Assembly (NCBI GenBank): GCA_045639185.1
Contig: JAZUCO010000115.1
Span: forward strand, 1-64,000
DNA from: UBA1081 sp045639185
Lineage (GTDB): Bacteria > Bacillota > Clostridia > Oscillospirales > Acutalibacteraceae
Reading direction: 5' to 3'
Length of the DNA: 64,000 bases
Part shown: piece by piece, positions 50,141-59,985 of the stretch
Position numbering within the stretch: position 1 is the stretch's first letter
How the letters are laid out: each line of letters opens with the position of its first letter
Translations under genes and position numbers: made by a program
The notes under the pieces: model-generated
The model's input: only the letters and a program-made list of their open reading frames with translations
The model's database searches: none
What the model was told of the DNA's origin: nothing

Positions 50141-50144
50141 AGAT

Positions 50145-51185
50145 TTATTTTCTTTCATAGTATCGTAGTATAAAATTAATTCCTATTTTGTATTTGTAAC
50201 AATAAGTTAAGATTTTTTGTTTTTTAGAAATTGTTAATGCAGATATTTTGATTTCATTAAACATTGATGAAAGCTCATTTGTATTTAATATTTTATATAT
50301 AATTTTTTTCTTTACTTTTCGAGAAACTGATTTTGTTTGCAATATATCTCCGACTGAATTATACAAGAAAAAGAGCAAAAGTCTGTTTATCTGATCGCTT
50401 AAATCAAATTCTTTAAAATCAGTAAAATAATTTTTAATTTTGTTATGCAACATTAAATAATTATCCCATTTTTTTGGATTAAATGTGTGCGTTGCAGATG
50501 AATCATTTGCAACATAATGATAAAAACATTTATCTTTCAGATAATAGAATGATTTAGCTTTTGAAATAACCTGCGCACCAAAAAACAAGTCTTCAGAATA
50601 CTTAACACCATCAGGATATTTGCATATTAACTGATCATTTTTCTTTATACACTCAGATTTTATCATTAAAAGCCAATTTGAAATTGCTGGTGGATATTCA
50701 CAATCAGGTGTAATAAGAAGGTTTGGATAATATTTATTTTTCAAATCCTCATAATCATAATAACCTGATCTTATGTTATGGGAATATTTCTCCTGATGAC
50801 TACCAAATTCTTTTAAGCAATCACACATAACAATGTCTACGGAATGTTTAATGGAAATACTTATCATGGTTGAATACATATCATTATCTATGTAATCATC
50901 ACTGTCTACAAATGTTATATAATCTCCTGTACAATGAAACAAACCGTCATTACGTGCTGCGGATACGCCGGCATTCTTTTTGTGAATAACAATAAATCTT
51001 GAATCTGATTTTGCGTAAGAATCACATATGGCAGGACTGTTATCTGCTGAACCGTCATCTATAAGTATTATCTCAAGATTAGAATATGTTTGTGACTTTA
51101 TTGAATCTAGGCATCTTACCAAATATTTTTCAGAATTATACACAGGAACAATAACACTTATTTTTTTTTGTTCATAATGATTCAT
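50145..51185 (-). CDS. Family 2 glycosyltransferase
   Basis: The 346-residue GT-A enzyme begins KKISVIVPVYNSEKYLVRCLDSI, with LIDDGSADNSPAICD, NAGVSAARNDGL and FVDSDDYIDNDMY as nucleotide-binding and metal sites. The C-terminal 100 residues are lysine- and hydrophobic-rich, as in membrane-associated transferases. An AGGA touches the first ATG (51194) and is correctly spaced for the ATG at 51185, which is preferred. It is 12 bases from the previous gene in a continuous operon. Confidence 0.88.
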   Translation of the reverse strand: MNHYEQKKISVIVPVYNSEKYLVRCLDSIKSQTYSNLEIILIDDGSADNSPAICDSYAKSDSRFIVIHKKNAGVSAARNDGLFHCTGDYITFVDSDDYIDNDMYSTMISISIKHSVDIVMCDCLKEFGSHQEKYSHNIRSGYYDYEDLKNKYYPNLLITPDCEYPPAISNWLLMIKSECIKKNDQLICKYPDGVKYSEDLFFGAQVISKAKSFYYLKDKCFYHYVANDSSATHTFNPKKWDNYLMLHNKIKNYFTDFKEFDLSDQINRLLLFFLYNSVGDILQTKSVSRKVKKKIIYKILNTNELSSMFNEIKISALTISKKQKILTYCYKYKIGINFILRYYERK

Positions 51186-51196
51186 ATTTCTCATTC

Positions 51197-52399
51197 CTAA
51201 TTATCTATAATATTGTAGAGCTTATCAATTTCCGATTTATTTGAGTAATCACTTTTTGCAGCATTTTCTGCAATTTTTCTTATTAGTTCAGGATTGTTGA
51301 TAATTTCAACAATTTTTTCTGCACATTTTTGATTATCAAGAGGAACAATAATCCCATCATAACCATCTTTTAATTGGCTTTTTGCTGTAGGGTAGTCTGT
51401 TATAATTACAGGTTTGCCTAAACACTGGGCCTCCTGGACAGTTATTGCTTTGCCCTCATATCGGGAAGGTTGAATGTATATATCACAATTTTTGATATAT
51501 GGGTACGGATTATCTTTTTTGCCAAGAATTATAACATTGTTTTCAACATTAAATTCTTGGATTTTGTCATTTATAAGTTGTTCATCATTGCCGAATCCGA
51601 TTATATACCATTTAATTTTAACGCCTTTATCTAAAATTGCTTTGCAAATGCTGGGTATGTTATCAAAATTTTTAGCTGAACAAAATCTGCCAACAGAAAG
51701 TAGATTTAATTCTTCATCAGATGGATTGAATAAATCAAAATCTTTTGATTCTGCTTGTTCTTTAATAAAATTTGGTGCAAGTAAATTTTCTATATGAACC
51801 AGTTTGTTTTCTAATGAAGGATATTTCTTTAAGAAACCTTTTGTGCAATCATTAGAAAGTGATGCTATGTAATCAAACTGAGACCACATTTTTTCTTCAG
51901 ATTTCACATCAGTCATTACATATGAATAATCTGTGTGTATCCAAGCTAATTTTTTATTAGCTTGAACTTTTTCTGCAACAAAGTAGTGTGGTGTAAGATA
52001 ACTTATTGCAAAATCATAGTGCTTATCTGAAATATTCGGCATATATTTATTTGTGTATTTGTGGCTGTATTCAAGTTCAATACAATTATCTGATGTAATA
52101 TTATTGCGTTTCCTGTAAATAAGTGCTTTTATTTTTGCAAGAAGTCTTCCGAATGCAATTTTGAATTGTTTCTTTTTTAATACCGTTATAAAAGGTATTG
52201 CTAATGACGCATACTCAGGTATTTCACGCAACAAGTTAACTTTATCGGGGATAAATTTCAACAAAGGACCTGAGTGACGCATAAGAAATAAATCTACATC
52301 ATATTGATCATAATCAAAGGTGCTTAAAAGAGAAAGAAGAGCTCTTTCTGCACCACCGATTTCCATTGCATGCATTGCAATAAATATCTTTTTCTTCAT
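51197..52399 (-). CDS. Family 4 glycosyltransferase
   Basis: The 400-residue GT-B enzyme begins KKKIFIAMHAMEIGGAERALLSLLS and has LLSVGRFCSAKNFDNIPSIC and DIYIQPSRYEGKAITVQEAQCLGKPVI, the C-terminal donor-sugar motif. It belongs to the same branch as the other family 4 enzyme at 48980. ATG 52399 overlaps the stop of the family 32 gene by four bases and follows AGGTGG; the longer frame from 52420 is inside that gene. Confidence 0.9.
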   Translation of the reverse strand: MKKKIFIAMHAMEIGGAERALLSLLSTFDYDQYDVDLFLMRHSGPLLKFIPDKVNLLREIPEYASLAIPFITVLKKKQFKIAFGRLLAKIKALIYRKRNNITSDNCIELEYSHKYTNKYMPNISDKHYDFAISYLTPHYFVAEKVQANKKLAWIHTDYSYVMTDVKSEEKMWSQFDYIASLSNDCTKGFLKKYPSLENKLVHIENLLAPNFIKEQAESKDFDLFNPSDEELNLLSVGRFCSAKNFDNIPSICKAILDKGVKIKWYIIGFGNDEQLINDKIQEFNVENNVIILGKKDNPYPYIKNCDIYIQPSRYEGKAITVQEAQCLGKPVIITDYPTAKSQLKDGYDGIIVPLDNQKCAEKIVEIINNPELIRKIAENAAKSDYSNKSEIDKLYNIIDN

Positions 52400-53103
52400 T
52401 TCTTTAACCACCTGAAACAATCGACGCCGAATATTCTATGTATTGGTTTTGTCAATGTGCTGCGAATAATAGCTTTTTTTGATAACCAAGATTTTGAATA
52501 CCAATGTATACTGATTGTGTTATCTGTAATATTTAATTTGCCTGTTGGGTCATCATATGGATTCATATAATCTACAGGCAAGACGACGAGATTATCAATA
52601 ATCTGCTTTTCACCTGTCATTTTGAAGCCATATTCAACAAGAGCGGAAGTATTTAATTTTGGACAACCAATAAGGGGATAATCATTATTGTCGTCTTTTG
52701 GCAGTTTTTCATAACTATTTATTAAGAATTTTAATGATTCATTTTTTGCTTCAGAACCAAAACCTAAACCCGAAGCAATATATTCATTTGTTTCAAAAGC
52801 ATAAAAAGCATTAAAATTAAGAAATTCATCAGGCTTTTTAATTAATTCAACATCCGTATCAAAATATATACCACCATGCTCGTAAACGATAAGAAGTCTT
52901 GCAAAATCACTTAAAAAAGCATATTTTTTATTTTCATAACAATATTTTAAGTATGGATGTTGGTTTATGTCAAAGTTGCTTTCATTCCATTCAATTATTT
53001 CATAGTCAGGACAGAGTTTTTTCCAACTGTTTATACATTTTTGAATTTTTTTGCTTTTTTCATTTGCTCCAAACCAGCAGTAATGTATTTTTTTAGGAAT
53101 CAT
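52396..53103 (-). CDS. Family 32 glycosyltransferase (Och1-like, DXD sugar-binding)
   Basis: The 235-residue protein begins MIPKKIHYCWFGANEKSKKIQ and carries FARLLIVYEHGGIYFDTDVEL near residue 74, the DXD metal site of the Gly_transf_sug family. Such enzymes are typical in capsule loci of Firmicutes. A short conserved block GFGSEAKNE follows. It starts behind AAGGAAA and is coupled to both neighbours by overlaps of about four bases. Confidence 0.9.
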   Translation of the reverse strand: MIPKKIHYCWFGANEKSKKIQKCINSWKKLCPDYEIIEWNESNFDINQHPYLKYCYENKKYAFLSDFARLLIVYEHGGIYFDTDVELIKKPDEFLNFNAFYAFETNEYIASGLGFGSEAKNESLKFLINSYEKLPKDDNNDYPLIGCPKLNTSALVEYGFKMTGEKQIIDNLVVLPVDYMNPYDDPTGKLNITDNTISIHWYSKSWLSKKAIIRSTLTKPIHRIFGVDCFRWLKK

Positions 53104-53999
53104 CTAATTTTCCTTGCTTTCTTTATTGTGATCTTTGAAAGTATTATTCCAGGAATAATACATATGAGTGTCATCAGTTTTTTTGGTGATTCTTTTATCA
53201 TATTTTTGTTGTTTGCGATTATACAACTTGATACATAATGGATGCAATCAATAATTAATCTTTTTTTTGATGTTGGATACTGCATACATATTTTTCGCCA
53301 AAAAGCAAATCCTTTTGGGTTTTTATAGTATTGTTTCCACATTGTCGCACTTGAGCCATCCTGTTGATATTCAACGTTACATAGTACTTCATTCAATGTT
53401 GCGAGTTTGTAATCCTGGTCTATCAATTTGTATTTATAGGCTAATGCAACATATTTTTCATTATCAAATACCGGATACTTAGGATATTTGTTTATTATTT
53501 CAGTCTTATAAACAAGTTTTTTATCACCTGCACCACCATTAGCATAATATTCGCTAAGTGTTGTGAATTTATTTATTTTTGAAAAATCGGTGCCTATAAG
53601 ATTGTTATTAAAATCTGCATCCAAACCGATTATTCCAGCACATAAAGGGTTGTCTTTTACAGTAATCCATTTGTCATATATTTGCTGTATTGCATTTTTC
53701 GCCAGCATATCATCTGAATCTATGCAAATATTAAGCTCTGTAGCAATATTTTTGTATGCTTCGTTATGAGCCGTATGCATACCACCATTGTTTTTGTAAA
53801 TATATTTAATCGTAAATTCTTTTTGTTCTAAAATCCAATTTTCAACTAAAGCTTTTGTGTTATCTGTTGAGCCATCATCAATAATGAGCCATATGAAATT
53901 TTTGTTATCTTGTGAGCATAATGATTTGTATGTTCGTGACAACGTATGTGCTCTGTTATAAGCAGGAGTAAAAATTGTTATAAAAGGTGCTTCATTCAT
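53100..53999 (-). CDS. Family 2 glycosyltransferase
   Basis: The 299-residue protein begins PFITIFTPAYNRAHTLSRTYKSL and has LIIDDGSTDNTKALVENW, NNGGMHTAHNEAY and CIDSDDMLAKNAI, the GT-A core. Its last 60 residues contain a basic membrane-surface segment. Its ATG overlaps the stop codon of the upstream gene (ATGA), with AAAGGT as the ribosome site, so translation is coupled. Confidence 0.9.
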   Translation of the reverse strand: MNEAPFITIFTPAYNRAHTLSRTYKSLCSQDNKNFIWLIIDDGSTDNTKALVENWILEQKEFTIKYIYKNNGGMHTAHNEAYKNIATELNICIDSDDMLAKNAIQQIYDKWITVKDNPLCAGIIGLDADFNNNLIGTDFSKINKFTTLSEYYANGGAGDKKLVYKTEIINKYPKYPVFDNEKYVALAYKYKLIDQDYKLATLNEVLCNVEYQQDGSSATMWKQYYKNPKGFAFWRKICMQYPTSKKRLIIDCIHYVSSCIIANNKNMIKESPKKLMTLICIIPGIILSKITIKKARKIR

Positions 54000-55093
54000 A
54001 AATTATTTACCTTTTCAATGTAATAATTTTCAAGCCATTTTGCATTCTCTTTGATATCAAATCCGGCTTGAATTATTTTTTCGGCATTGTTTTTCTTATT
54101 GTGATTTTTGAATTCCAAGATTCTTTTTGCCCAAAGTTCAGGTGATTCATTTAATGATAAAAAATAAGCATCATCTGAAATGTTGCAATCTGGTGTTATA
54201 GTGTCAGACATAATACAGGGGAGTCCTGCAGCTTGTGCTTCAACAGATGTTACAGGAAAACCTTCATATAATGAAGGAAAAACAAACACATCAAATGCTT
54301 GAAGAATTTCATGAACATCATCACGTGAGCCTAAAAAAAGAACAGTATCTGTTAAACCATATTTTTCAACTTTATTTTCAATAGACTTTTGAAGATCTCC
54401 GCTGCCAACTAAAACTAATTTTGCAGTATTATCGCATTTGTATACTTCATAGAAAATATCAATAAGAAAATCATGGTTTTTTTGTGGATTAAATCGTCCT
54501 ATGTGTCCGATTACAAAATTGTTAGTCAAATTCAACTGATTTCTGATTTCTAATTCTATAAATTTATTGTATATAAATTTAGAAGTATCGATTGCATTAT
54601 TGAAAATTGAAAAATGATAATTTCCAAACATCCATTCTCCTGCAATTTTACTACATGCAAACAAGTCTGTAGAAAAAAACGGTATGAACTTTTTAGCAAA
54701 TACCTTGATAATATATTTAAAATTTTTATCCTGAGAAGAATTGTGAGAATGAGCAATTCTTACAGGTATATTGCATTTCTTTGCAACAGAAAGAGGAATT
54801 GCACTCATGCAATCTAAATGACAATGAACAATTTTGTATCGATTTTCAGAAAAGAACTTATATAGTTCTTTATAATAAGAAATTGAAAAAGGATTTAGTT
54901 GACTAATGCGAAATATTTTTCCTCCGAGACTTTCAATTTCATCGTCATAATCAGCTTTAAAATCTCTATGTACAAGAAAATCAAACTGAACTTTTGATCG
55001 ATCGATATTTCGATAATAGTTCATTAACATTGTTTCCAGGCCGCCACGTCCCATATATGTGACAATATGCAAAATTCGTATTGGTTGCTTCAT
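53996..55093 (-). CDS. Family 4 glycosyltransferase (EpsF-like)
   Basis: The 365-residue GT-B enzyme begins PIRILHIVTYMGRGGLETMLMNYYRNIDRSKVQFDFLVHR, the start of EpsF-type exopolysaccharide transferases, and has GHIGRFNPQKNHDFLIDIF and DVFVFPSLYEGFPVTSVEAQAAGLPCI in its C-terminal half. The ribosome site before ATG 55093 is weak. It follows the EpsG polymerase by 11 bases. Confidence 0.9.
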   Translation of the reverse strand: MKQPIRILHIVTYMGRGGLETMLMNYYRNIDRSKVQFDFLVHRDFKADYDDEIESLGGKIFRISQLNPFSISYYKELYKFFSENRYKIVHCHLDCMSAIPLSVAKKCNIPVRIAHSHNSSQDKNFKYIIKVFAKKFIPFFSTDLFACSKIAGEWMFGNYHFSIFNNAIDTSKFIYNKFIELEIRNQLNLTNNFVIGHIGRFNPQKNHDFLIDIFYEVYKCDNTAKLVLVGSGDLQKSIENKVEKYGLTDTVLFLGSRDDVHEILQAFDVFVFPSLYEGFPVTSVEAQAAGLPCIMSDTITPDCNISDDAYFLSLNESPELWAKRILEFKNHNKKNNAEKIIQAGFDIKENAKWLENYYIEKVNNL

Positions 55094-55104
55094 AAATACT
55101 TACT

Positions 55105-56205
55105 TTACCCCCAAGCAATAAATACTGAATAAATAAAATATAAAGAATAGCATATGTATAGTGAAGATTTAGCTAATTTTGAAATATTTTTATTGAAAAT
55201 GTGATCAATTTCCCACGGTAGTAATATGTAGCTGAAGAGGGAAAAATAAATTGGTAGCCTACCAATAAAGATACCACTTGTGAACATTGATACAACATAG
55301 ATGCCTGCAGATGCAATAGACATATTTGTGCAGACATTTATAACCGGATCATTTTCTTTATCTATAGTCTTTTTGCCGTAAAGCGAAATAATAGCGGGAA
55401 CAGAGTAGACAAGAACTCTGAGAATATTTGTACCATCGTCCTGACCTTGTGTCCAGTCTGAAACAACATTCTGATACTGTGTGTCACTTAGTGCACTGTC
55501 AAGGATATCGGTAAACTGATCAACAAAGGAAACAGCAATTATAACACCAAATAAAAACAGTAATGTTTTTTTATTCCATGCTTTACCTTGAACAATGAAA
55601 ATAAACGGAATCACCAAAAGAGCAGAACCGTGGAAAAATGAAGCAAATAGTATAACAAGAATAGCATAGATATGTTTTTTTGTTAATATGAAATTAAATG
55701 CAAACAGAATTATTGTAACAGCAGTAAATTGTCTGAGTCCGTTGAACATCCATGAAAGATAGTCAGTTGAGGCAACAAACAAAAATATACTCATGAAAAA
55801 ATCAGAAGAATATTTTCTGTAAAGTTTAGCAAGCGAAAGCATCTGAAATGCAGCTAAAATCCCGAGATAAACTTCATAATTATTTGTTATAAAAATTTTA
55901 ATAATAAGAGATACAAATGAAAATAATTCGTCTTTCGAAACCGTTTGCATATATGCCTGTAATTCATCGAATTTTGTAGGCATTGCCTTAAATCCGGTGA
56001 TATATGCGGTTGTGTCTGCAAAATAGCCTCGTTGAGCTGCTATTATTATCAATGGAATTGAAAGTAACAGAACCCATGTCCATGATACTCGAGGTTCAGT
56101 TTTACGTAATACACGGACAGGTACTTTTTTTGCTCCGGTCATATTGTAGAGTAATGCGACAACAGCCGGCCATATTAATGTGAATATATATTTACCGGTT
56201 GTCAT
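55105..56205 (-). CDS. EpsG-family polysaccharide polymerase (Wzy)
   Basis: The 366-residue membrane protein has about ten helices and the EpsG pattern: RGYFADTTAYITGF after the second helix, then FRALxxx-like MFNGLRQFTAVTIILFAFNFI near residue 155 and FHGSALLVIPFI. It would join repeat units on the outer face of the membrane. It is flanked by transferases and lies in the same operon as the flippase, which identifies this as a Wzx/Wzy-dependent locus. Start at ATG 56205 behind GAGTGAA. Confidence 0.88.
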   Translation of the reverse strand: MTTGKYIFTLIWPAVVALLYNMTGAKKVPVRVLRKTEPRVSWTWVLLLSIPLIIIAAQRGYFADTTAYITGFKAMPTKFDELQAYMQTVSKDELFSFVSLIIKIFITNNYEVYLGILAAFQMLSLAKLYRKYSSDFFMSIFLFVASTDYLSWMFNGLRQFTAVTIILFAFNFILTKKHIYAILVILFASFFHGSALLVIPFIFIVQGKAWNKKTLLFLFGVIIAVSFVDQFTDILDSALSDTQYQNVVSDWTQGQDDGTNILRVLVYSVPAIISLYGKKTIDKENDPVINVCTNMSIASAGIYVVSMFTSGIFIGRLPIYFSLFSYILLPWEIDHIFNKNISKLAKSSLYICYSLYFIYSVFIAWG

Positions 56206-56220
56206 TAACAGTTCACTCGC

Positions 56221-57300
56221 TTAAATGATTTTATCGATTGTATTTTTTACAACCTGTTTTTTATCAAACTCGTTTTCCATTTTTGTTCTTGCATTTCTAC
56301 CCATTTCTGCTTTTTCATTTGCAGAAAGAAGAATGAATTTCTTCATTTTTTCATATAGGTCATCAGAATCTTTAACATTTACAAGATAACCTGTTTCATT
56401 ATCATTAACAGCCTCTTTACAACCCGGAATATCTGATGTGATTACAGGTCTGCCCGTTGCAGATGACTCAAGAAGAACATTGGACAAACCTTCGTGATAA
56501 GAGGGAAGTACTACACAGTTGCAATTCTTATAATAGGGAATTGTGTCAGTCTGAAAACCGTGAAAATTTATGATTTTCTTTTTTGAAAGTTCTTCTGTAA
56601 TTTGTTTATATTCATCCTCGAAAAATCCGACTACGTCTAAAGAAACCTTATCACCGAATTCATCTTTCAATCTCATAAAAGCATCAAAGAGTTCGTCAAT
56701 ACCTTTTTCTTTCATAATGCGTCCGAGATAAAGGAATTTAACTACGGAATCGTCAGGGTATTCAGAGTATTTGTATGTATCCAAATTTATACCGGCTCCG
56801 TTCAAAACAGTAATTTTATCTTTTTTAATTATTTTTTTATCGATAAAAATCTGCGCATTTGCATTGTTTTCAAAAAATATGGATTTTGCTTTACCTGTAC
56901 CAGCTTTGTACATAAAAGATACGATTGCAGCTAATTTTTTGTTCTGAAATGCAGTTCCTAATCCCTGTACATTGATATAGTACGGGATTTTTTTTAATCT
57001 TGCGGCAAGACCGCAGTAAATGTTTGGTTTTATTGAGTATGTGACAATTTTGTCAGGTTTTTCCTGCTTAATCTGATTGAAATAAGTAAGCAAAAGCTTC
57101 AGATCGGTTTTAGGATTTATACCTCTGCGATCAATATCAGTGTTGATGCACTTGCAACCCATTGCTTCAAAATCTTTTTCATGACCGACAAAAGGCATAC
57201 TTAAAGTAACAGAATTATCCTTGAGTAATTCAGCAATAAGTTCTTTTCGGAAACGATATAACATATATGAGTGATTTGTTGCAATGAAGATTTTAGCCAT
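56221..57300 (-). CDS. Family 4 glycosyltransferase (second-sugar type)
   Basis: The 359-residue GT-B enzyme begins AKIFIATNHSYMLYRFRKELIAELL and has VQGLGTAFQN near residue 100, FLYLGRIMKEKGIDELFDAF and CNCVVLPSYHEGLSNVLLESSATGRPVITSD. The pattern resembles PglA/WcaL-like enzymes that add the second sugar to an undecaprenyl-diphosphate-linked residue. It directly follows the first-sugar transferase. The frame extends upstream to 57387, but AAGGAA precedes ATG 57300. Confidence 0.88.
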   Translation of the reverse strand: MAKIFIATNHSYMLYRFRKELIAELLKDNSVTLSMPFVGHEKDFEAMGCKCINTDIDRRGINPKTDLKLLLTYFNQIKQEKPDKIVTYSIKPNIYCGLAARLKKIPYYINVQGLGTAFQNKKLAAIVSFMYKAGTGKAKSIFFENNANAQIFIDKKIIKKDKITVLNGAGINLDTYKYSEYPDDSVVKFLYLGRIMKEKGIDELFDAFMRLKDEFGDKVSLDVVGFFEDEYKQITEELSKKKIINFHGFQTDTIPYYKNCNCVVLPSYHEGLSNVLLESSATGRPVITSDIPGCKEAVNDNETGYLVNVKDSDDLYEKMKKFILLSANEKAEMGRNARTKMENEFDKKQVVKNTIDKII

Positions 57301-57304
57301 AATA

Positions 57305-57916
57305 TTATTCCTTGTCTTTTTTCTCGAGAGTGCCTGTACCGCCTTCAACAACACCTTCATGTTTGATAACCTGAAGAGCGGTAGCAATAATGCATTTTAT
57401 ATCAAAGGGCAGACTCATTTTTTCAACATATTCGCCGTCAAATTTTGCTTTGACGTCTATTTCAAGTTCATCTCTGCCATTGACCTGCGCCCAACCTGTA
57501 AGACCCGGGCGGATATTGTTTGCTCCGTATTTATCACGTTCTGCAATAAGGTCTTCCTGATTCCAGAGTGCAGGTCTGGGACCTACAATTGACATATCAC
57601 CCTTAAGAATGTTGAAAAGTTGGGGTAGTTCATCAAGACTGGATTTTCTGAGAAATTTACCGACTTTTGTGATAAATGCATCAGGATTATTAAGAAGGTG
57701 TGTCGGCATATCATGAGGTGTGTCTGTTCGCATCGAACGGAATTTATACATATTGAAATGCTTATTGTCTTTGCCAACTCTTTTCTGCACAAAAAGAACA
57801 GGACCTTTTGAATCAGCTTTTACTGCAATTGAACAACCCAATAAAACAGGAGATAATACAATTACAGCAAATAGTGATACGAGAAAATCTATCATTCTTT
57901 TAACAATTTTATACAC
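57305..57916 (-). CDS. Undecaprenyl-phosphate sugar-1-phosphate transferase (PglC-type)
   Basis: The 203-residue monotopic phosphoglycosyl transferase has one re-entrant membrane helix (FLVSLFAVIVLSPVLLGC), then GPVLFVQKRVGKDNKHFNMYKFRSMR, SSLDELPQLFNILKGDMSIVGPRP (catalytic Asp-Glu pair) and RPGLTGWAQVNGR. It moves a sugar-1-phosphate, often N-acetylbacillosamine or galactose, onto undecaprenyl phosphate to begin the repeat unit. Start is GTG behind GAAGGTG, overlapping the dehydratase gene by eight bases. The short form lacks the extra four-helix domain of WbaP/WcaJ. Confidence 0.93.
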   Translation of the reverse strand: MYKIVKRMIDFLVSLFAVIVLSPVLLGCSIAVKADSKGPVLFVQKRVGKDNKHFNMYKFRSMRTDTPHDMPTHLLNNPDAFITKVGKFLRKSSLDELPQLFNILKGDMSIVGPRPALWNQEDLIAERDKYGANNIRPGLTGWAQVNGRDELEIDVKAKFDGEYVEKMSLPFDIKCIIATALQVIKHEGVVEGGTGTLEKKDKE

Positions 57917-59807
57917 TTAATACACCTTCGTTTTCGGGATGGTATGTCGGAACAAGTTTCATTACTGATGCTCTGATATTATCTCCGTTAAGATAGCATT
58001 CATCTCTGAGATAAGCAAGGTTTGTGAAAAATTCATCAGCATCGACATCAGATAATTTGCCGATAAAAATAAGATCATTTTTTGTTTTCTCTAGACCTTC
58101 TTCAGACATAAGTAGCTCCTCATAGAGTTTTTCGCCCGGTCTGAGACCTGTATATTCAATTTTGATATCAATATCGGGTTCAAAACCTGAAAGTTTTATC
58201 ATTCGTCTTGCAAGATCGTCAATTTTGACCGGTTGTCCCATATCAAGAATGAAAATCTCTCCTCCGTTTGCATAGAAACCTGCCTGAAGAACAAGAGATA
58301 CAGCCTCTGGTATTGTCATAAAATATCTTATAATATCTTTATGTGTAACTGTTACGGGGCCGCCACGTGCAATTTGTTTTCTGAAAAGAGGAATAACACT
58401 TCCGTTTGAGCCGAGAACATTACCGAAACGAACAGCAACGAATCTCGTTTTTGAAATCTTCGCAAAACATTCAATTATCATTTCACAAAGACGTTTGGAA
58501 GCACCCATTATATTTGTAGGGTTGACTGCCTTATCTGTTGATATGAGAACGAATGTTGAAACGCCGTGTTTGTTTGCAGAATTAGCAACATTATATGTAC
58601 CAAAAACATTGTTTTTGATTGCTTCGTTCGGTGCGTCTTCCATAAGCGGAACATGTTTATGTGCAGCTGCGTGATATACGATATCAGGTTTGTATGTTTC
58701 AAAAAGTGAATCTACACGCTGGATATCGCGCACTGAACCGATTATTACATCAAGATCAAGCTGGGGATTATTTGCTTTCAATTCTTGCTGAATTGCATAT
58801 GCATTATTTTCATAAATATCAAAAATTATAAGTTTTGCAGGATTAAAAGATGCAATCTGACGGCACAACTCACTTCCTATAGAACCGCCACCACCGGTTA
58901 CAAGTATCTTTTTGCCTGATATCATTGCTTGGATTTCAGAAAGATCAACTTTAATGCAATCTCTGCCAAGAAGGTCTTCAATTTCGACATTTCTGATTTG
59001 CTCTATCCTGACCTCACCGTTGGTAAATTGTGTGATTGAGGGAACAATGCTTAATGAGCATTTTGTTTTCTGGCACTCATCAATTATGACTCTTTTTTCT
59101 GAATTAGAAGCTGAAGGAATAGCCAGAATTATTTTATCAATTCTGTATTTATCAGCTATTTCGGGAATGTGTTCACAATTATTTACAACTTTAACACCAT
59201 GAATAAATTTGCCGATTTTACTTGGGCTATTATCAAGCATACAGATTACACGACCTCTTGAGTGCGGACTTGTCTGCAACTCTCTGAGAACGCTAACGCC
59301 TGAACGACCTGCGCCTATTATCATAACTCTGTCGAGTTTATTTGAACGTTTGATATTTGTTTTTACCTTACCTGCAAAGCGGTAAGAGAATCTTAATGTT
59401 GTAATTGCACCGACAAGAAATATAAAATAGATTATAGGGTAACTTTTTGGGAAAAAGATGTTTGCTTTTGCTCTTAACAAAAAAAGTAATATAGTGTTGA
59501 GCGCAGTTGATGATATACAAGCTGCTGCGATTGTTGTGAATTCATCAAAGCCAGCATATTTCCATATACCTCTGTACAGCTTAAAAAATACAAACACTAT
59601 AAGAGTAATAAGTGTTGTAGCAGGAGACACGCTGAATATACTCTGAACAAAACCTGCTGAAATTAATTCGTGCAGATTAAACTCAAACCTTACAAATAAT
59701 GCAAGGAATGAAGCAAGGTTTATTAAAATTATGTCAGCAAATACCAGTGCTGCAGTTTTTAGGTTATGAAGAATAGTATCTTTACCTGCGGGATCCAATC
59801 TGATCAT
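57909..59807 (-). CDS. Membrane nucleotide-sugar 4,6-dehydratase (CapD/PglF family)
   Basis: The 632-residue protein has four N-terminal helices (residues 15-140), a first Rossmann domain (VMIIGAGRSGVSVLRELQ) and a second with the catalytic core VTGGGGSIGSELCRQ near residue 293. The motif STDKAVNPTNIMGASKR has Met where most short-chain dehydratases have Tyr, as expected for the PglF/CapD class. It converts UDP-GlcNAc to a 4-keto-6-deoxy sugar, matching a downstream PglC-type transferase. First gene of the 13-gene operon, start ATG 59807 behind GGAGA. Confidence 0.92.
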   Translation of the reverse strand: MIRLDPAGKDTILHNLKTAALVFADIILINLASFLALFVRFEFNLHELISAGFVQSIFSVSPATTLITLIVFVFFKLYRGIWKYAGFDEFTTIAAACISSTALNTILLFLLRAKANIFFPKSYPIIYFIFLVGAITTLRFSYRFAGKVKTNIKRSNKLDRVMIIGAGRSGVSVLRELQTSPHSRGRVICMLDNSPSKIGKFIHGVKVVNNCEHIPEIADKYRIDKIILAIPSASNSEKRVIIDECQKTKCSLSIVPSITQFTNGEVRIEQIRNVEIEDLLGRDCIKVDLSEIQAMISGKKILVTGGGGSIGSELCRQIASFNPAKLIIFDIYENNAYAIQQELKANNPQLDLDVIIGSVRDIQRVDSLFETYKPDIVYHAAAHKHVPLMEDAPNEAIKNNVFGTYNVANSANKHGVSTFVLISTDKAVNPTNIMGASKRLCEMIIECFAKISKTRFVAVRFGNVLGSNGSVIPLFRKQIARGGPVTVTHKDIIRYFMTIPEAVSLVLQAGFYANGGEIFILDMGQPVKIDDLARRMIKLSGFEPDIDIKIEYTGLRPGEKLYEELLMSEEGLEKTKNDLIFIGKLSDVDADEFFTNLAYLRDECYLNGDNIRASVMKLVPTYHPENEGVLSV

Positions 59808-59850
59808 TACTTTGTCTCCATGAAATTATGCATCATTATTATACACGATA

Positions 59851-59879
59851 ATAATATCATTGGAATCGAGAAATGTCAA
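59851..59879 (-). promoter_or_regulatory. Promoter of the 13-gene polysaccharide operon
   Basis: On the minus strand TTGACA (59879-59874), 17 bases, TATTAT (59856-59851). It is divergent from the regulatory arm and the only promoter seen before the first gene. Confidence 0.8.
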
Positions 59880-59922
59880 TATTTATATTGGTATGGTATT
59901 TTTTTTATTTTAATTATTTATA

Positions 59923-59951
59923 TTGACTATTTTTTATTTTTGCTGTAATAT
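59923..59951 (+). promoter_or_regulatory. Promoter of the capsule regulatory arm
   Basis: TTGACT (59923-59928), 17 bases, TAATAT (59946-59951), about 35 bases of leader to ATG 59986. Confidence 0.65.
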
Positions 59952-59985
59952 TATTGTGTATTTTTATGAAAGGTAATGAGTCCGG

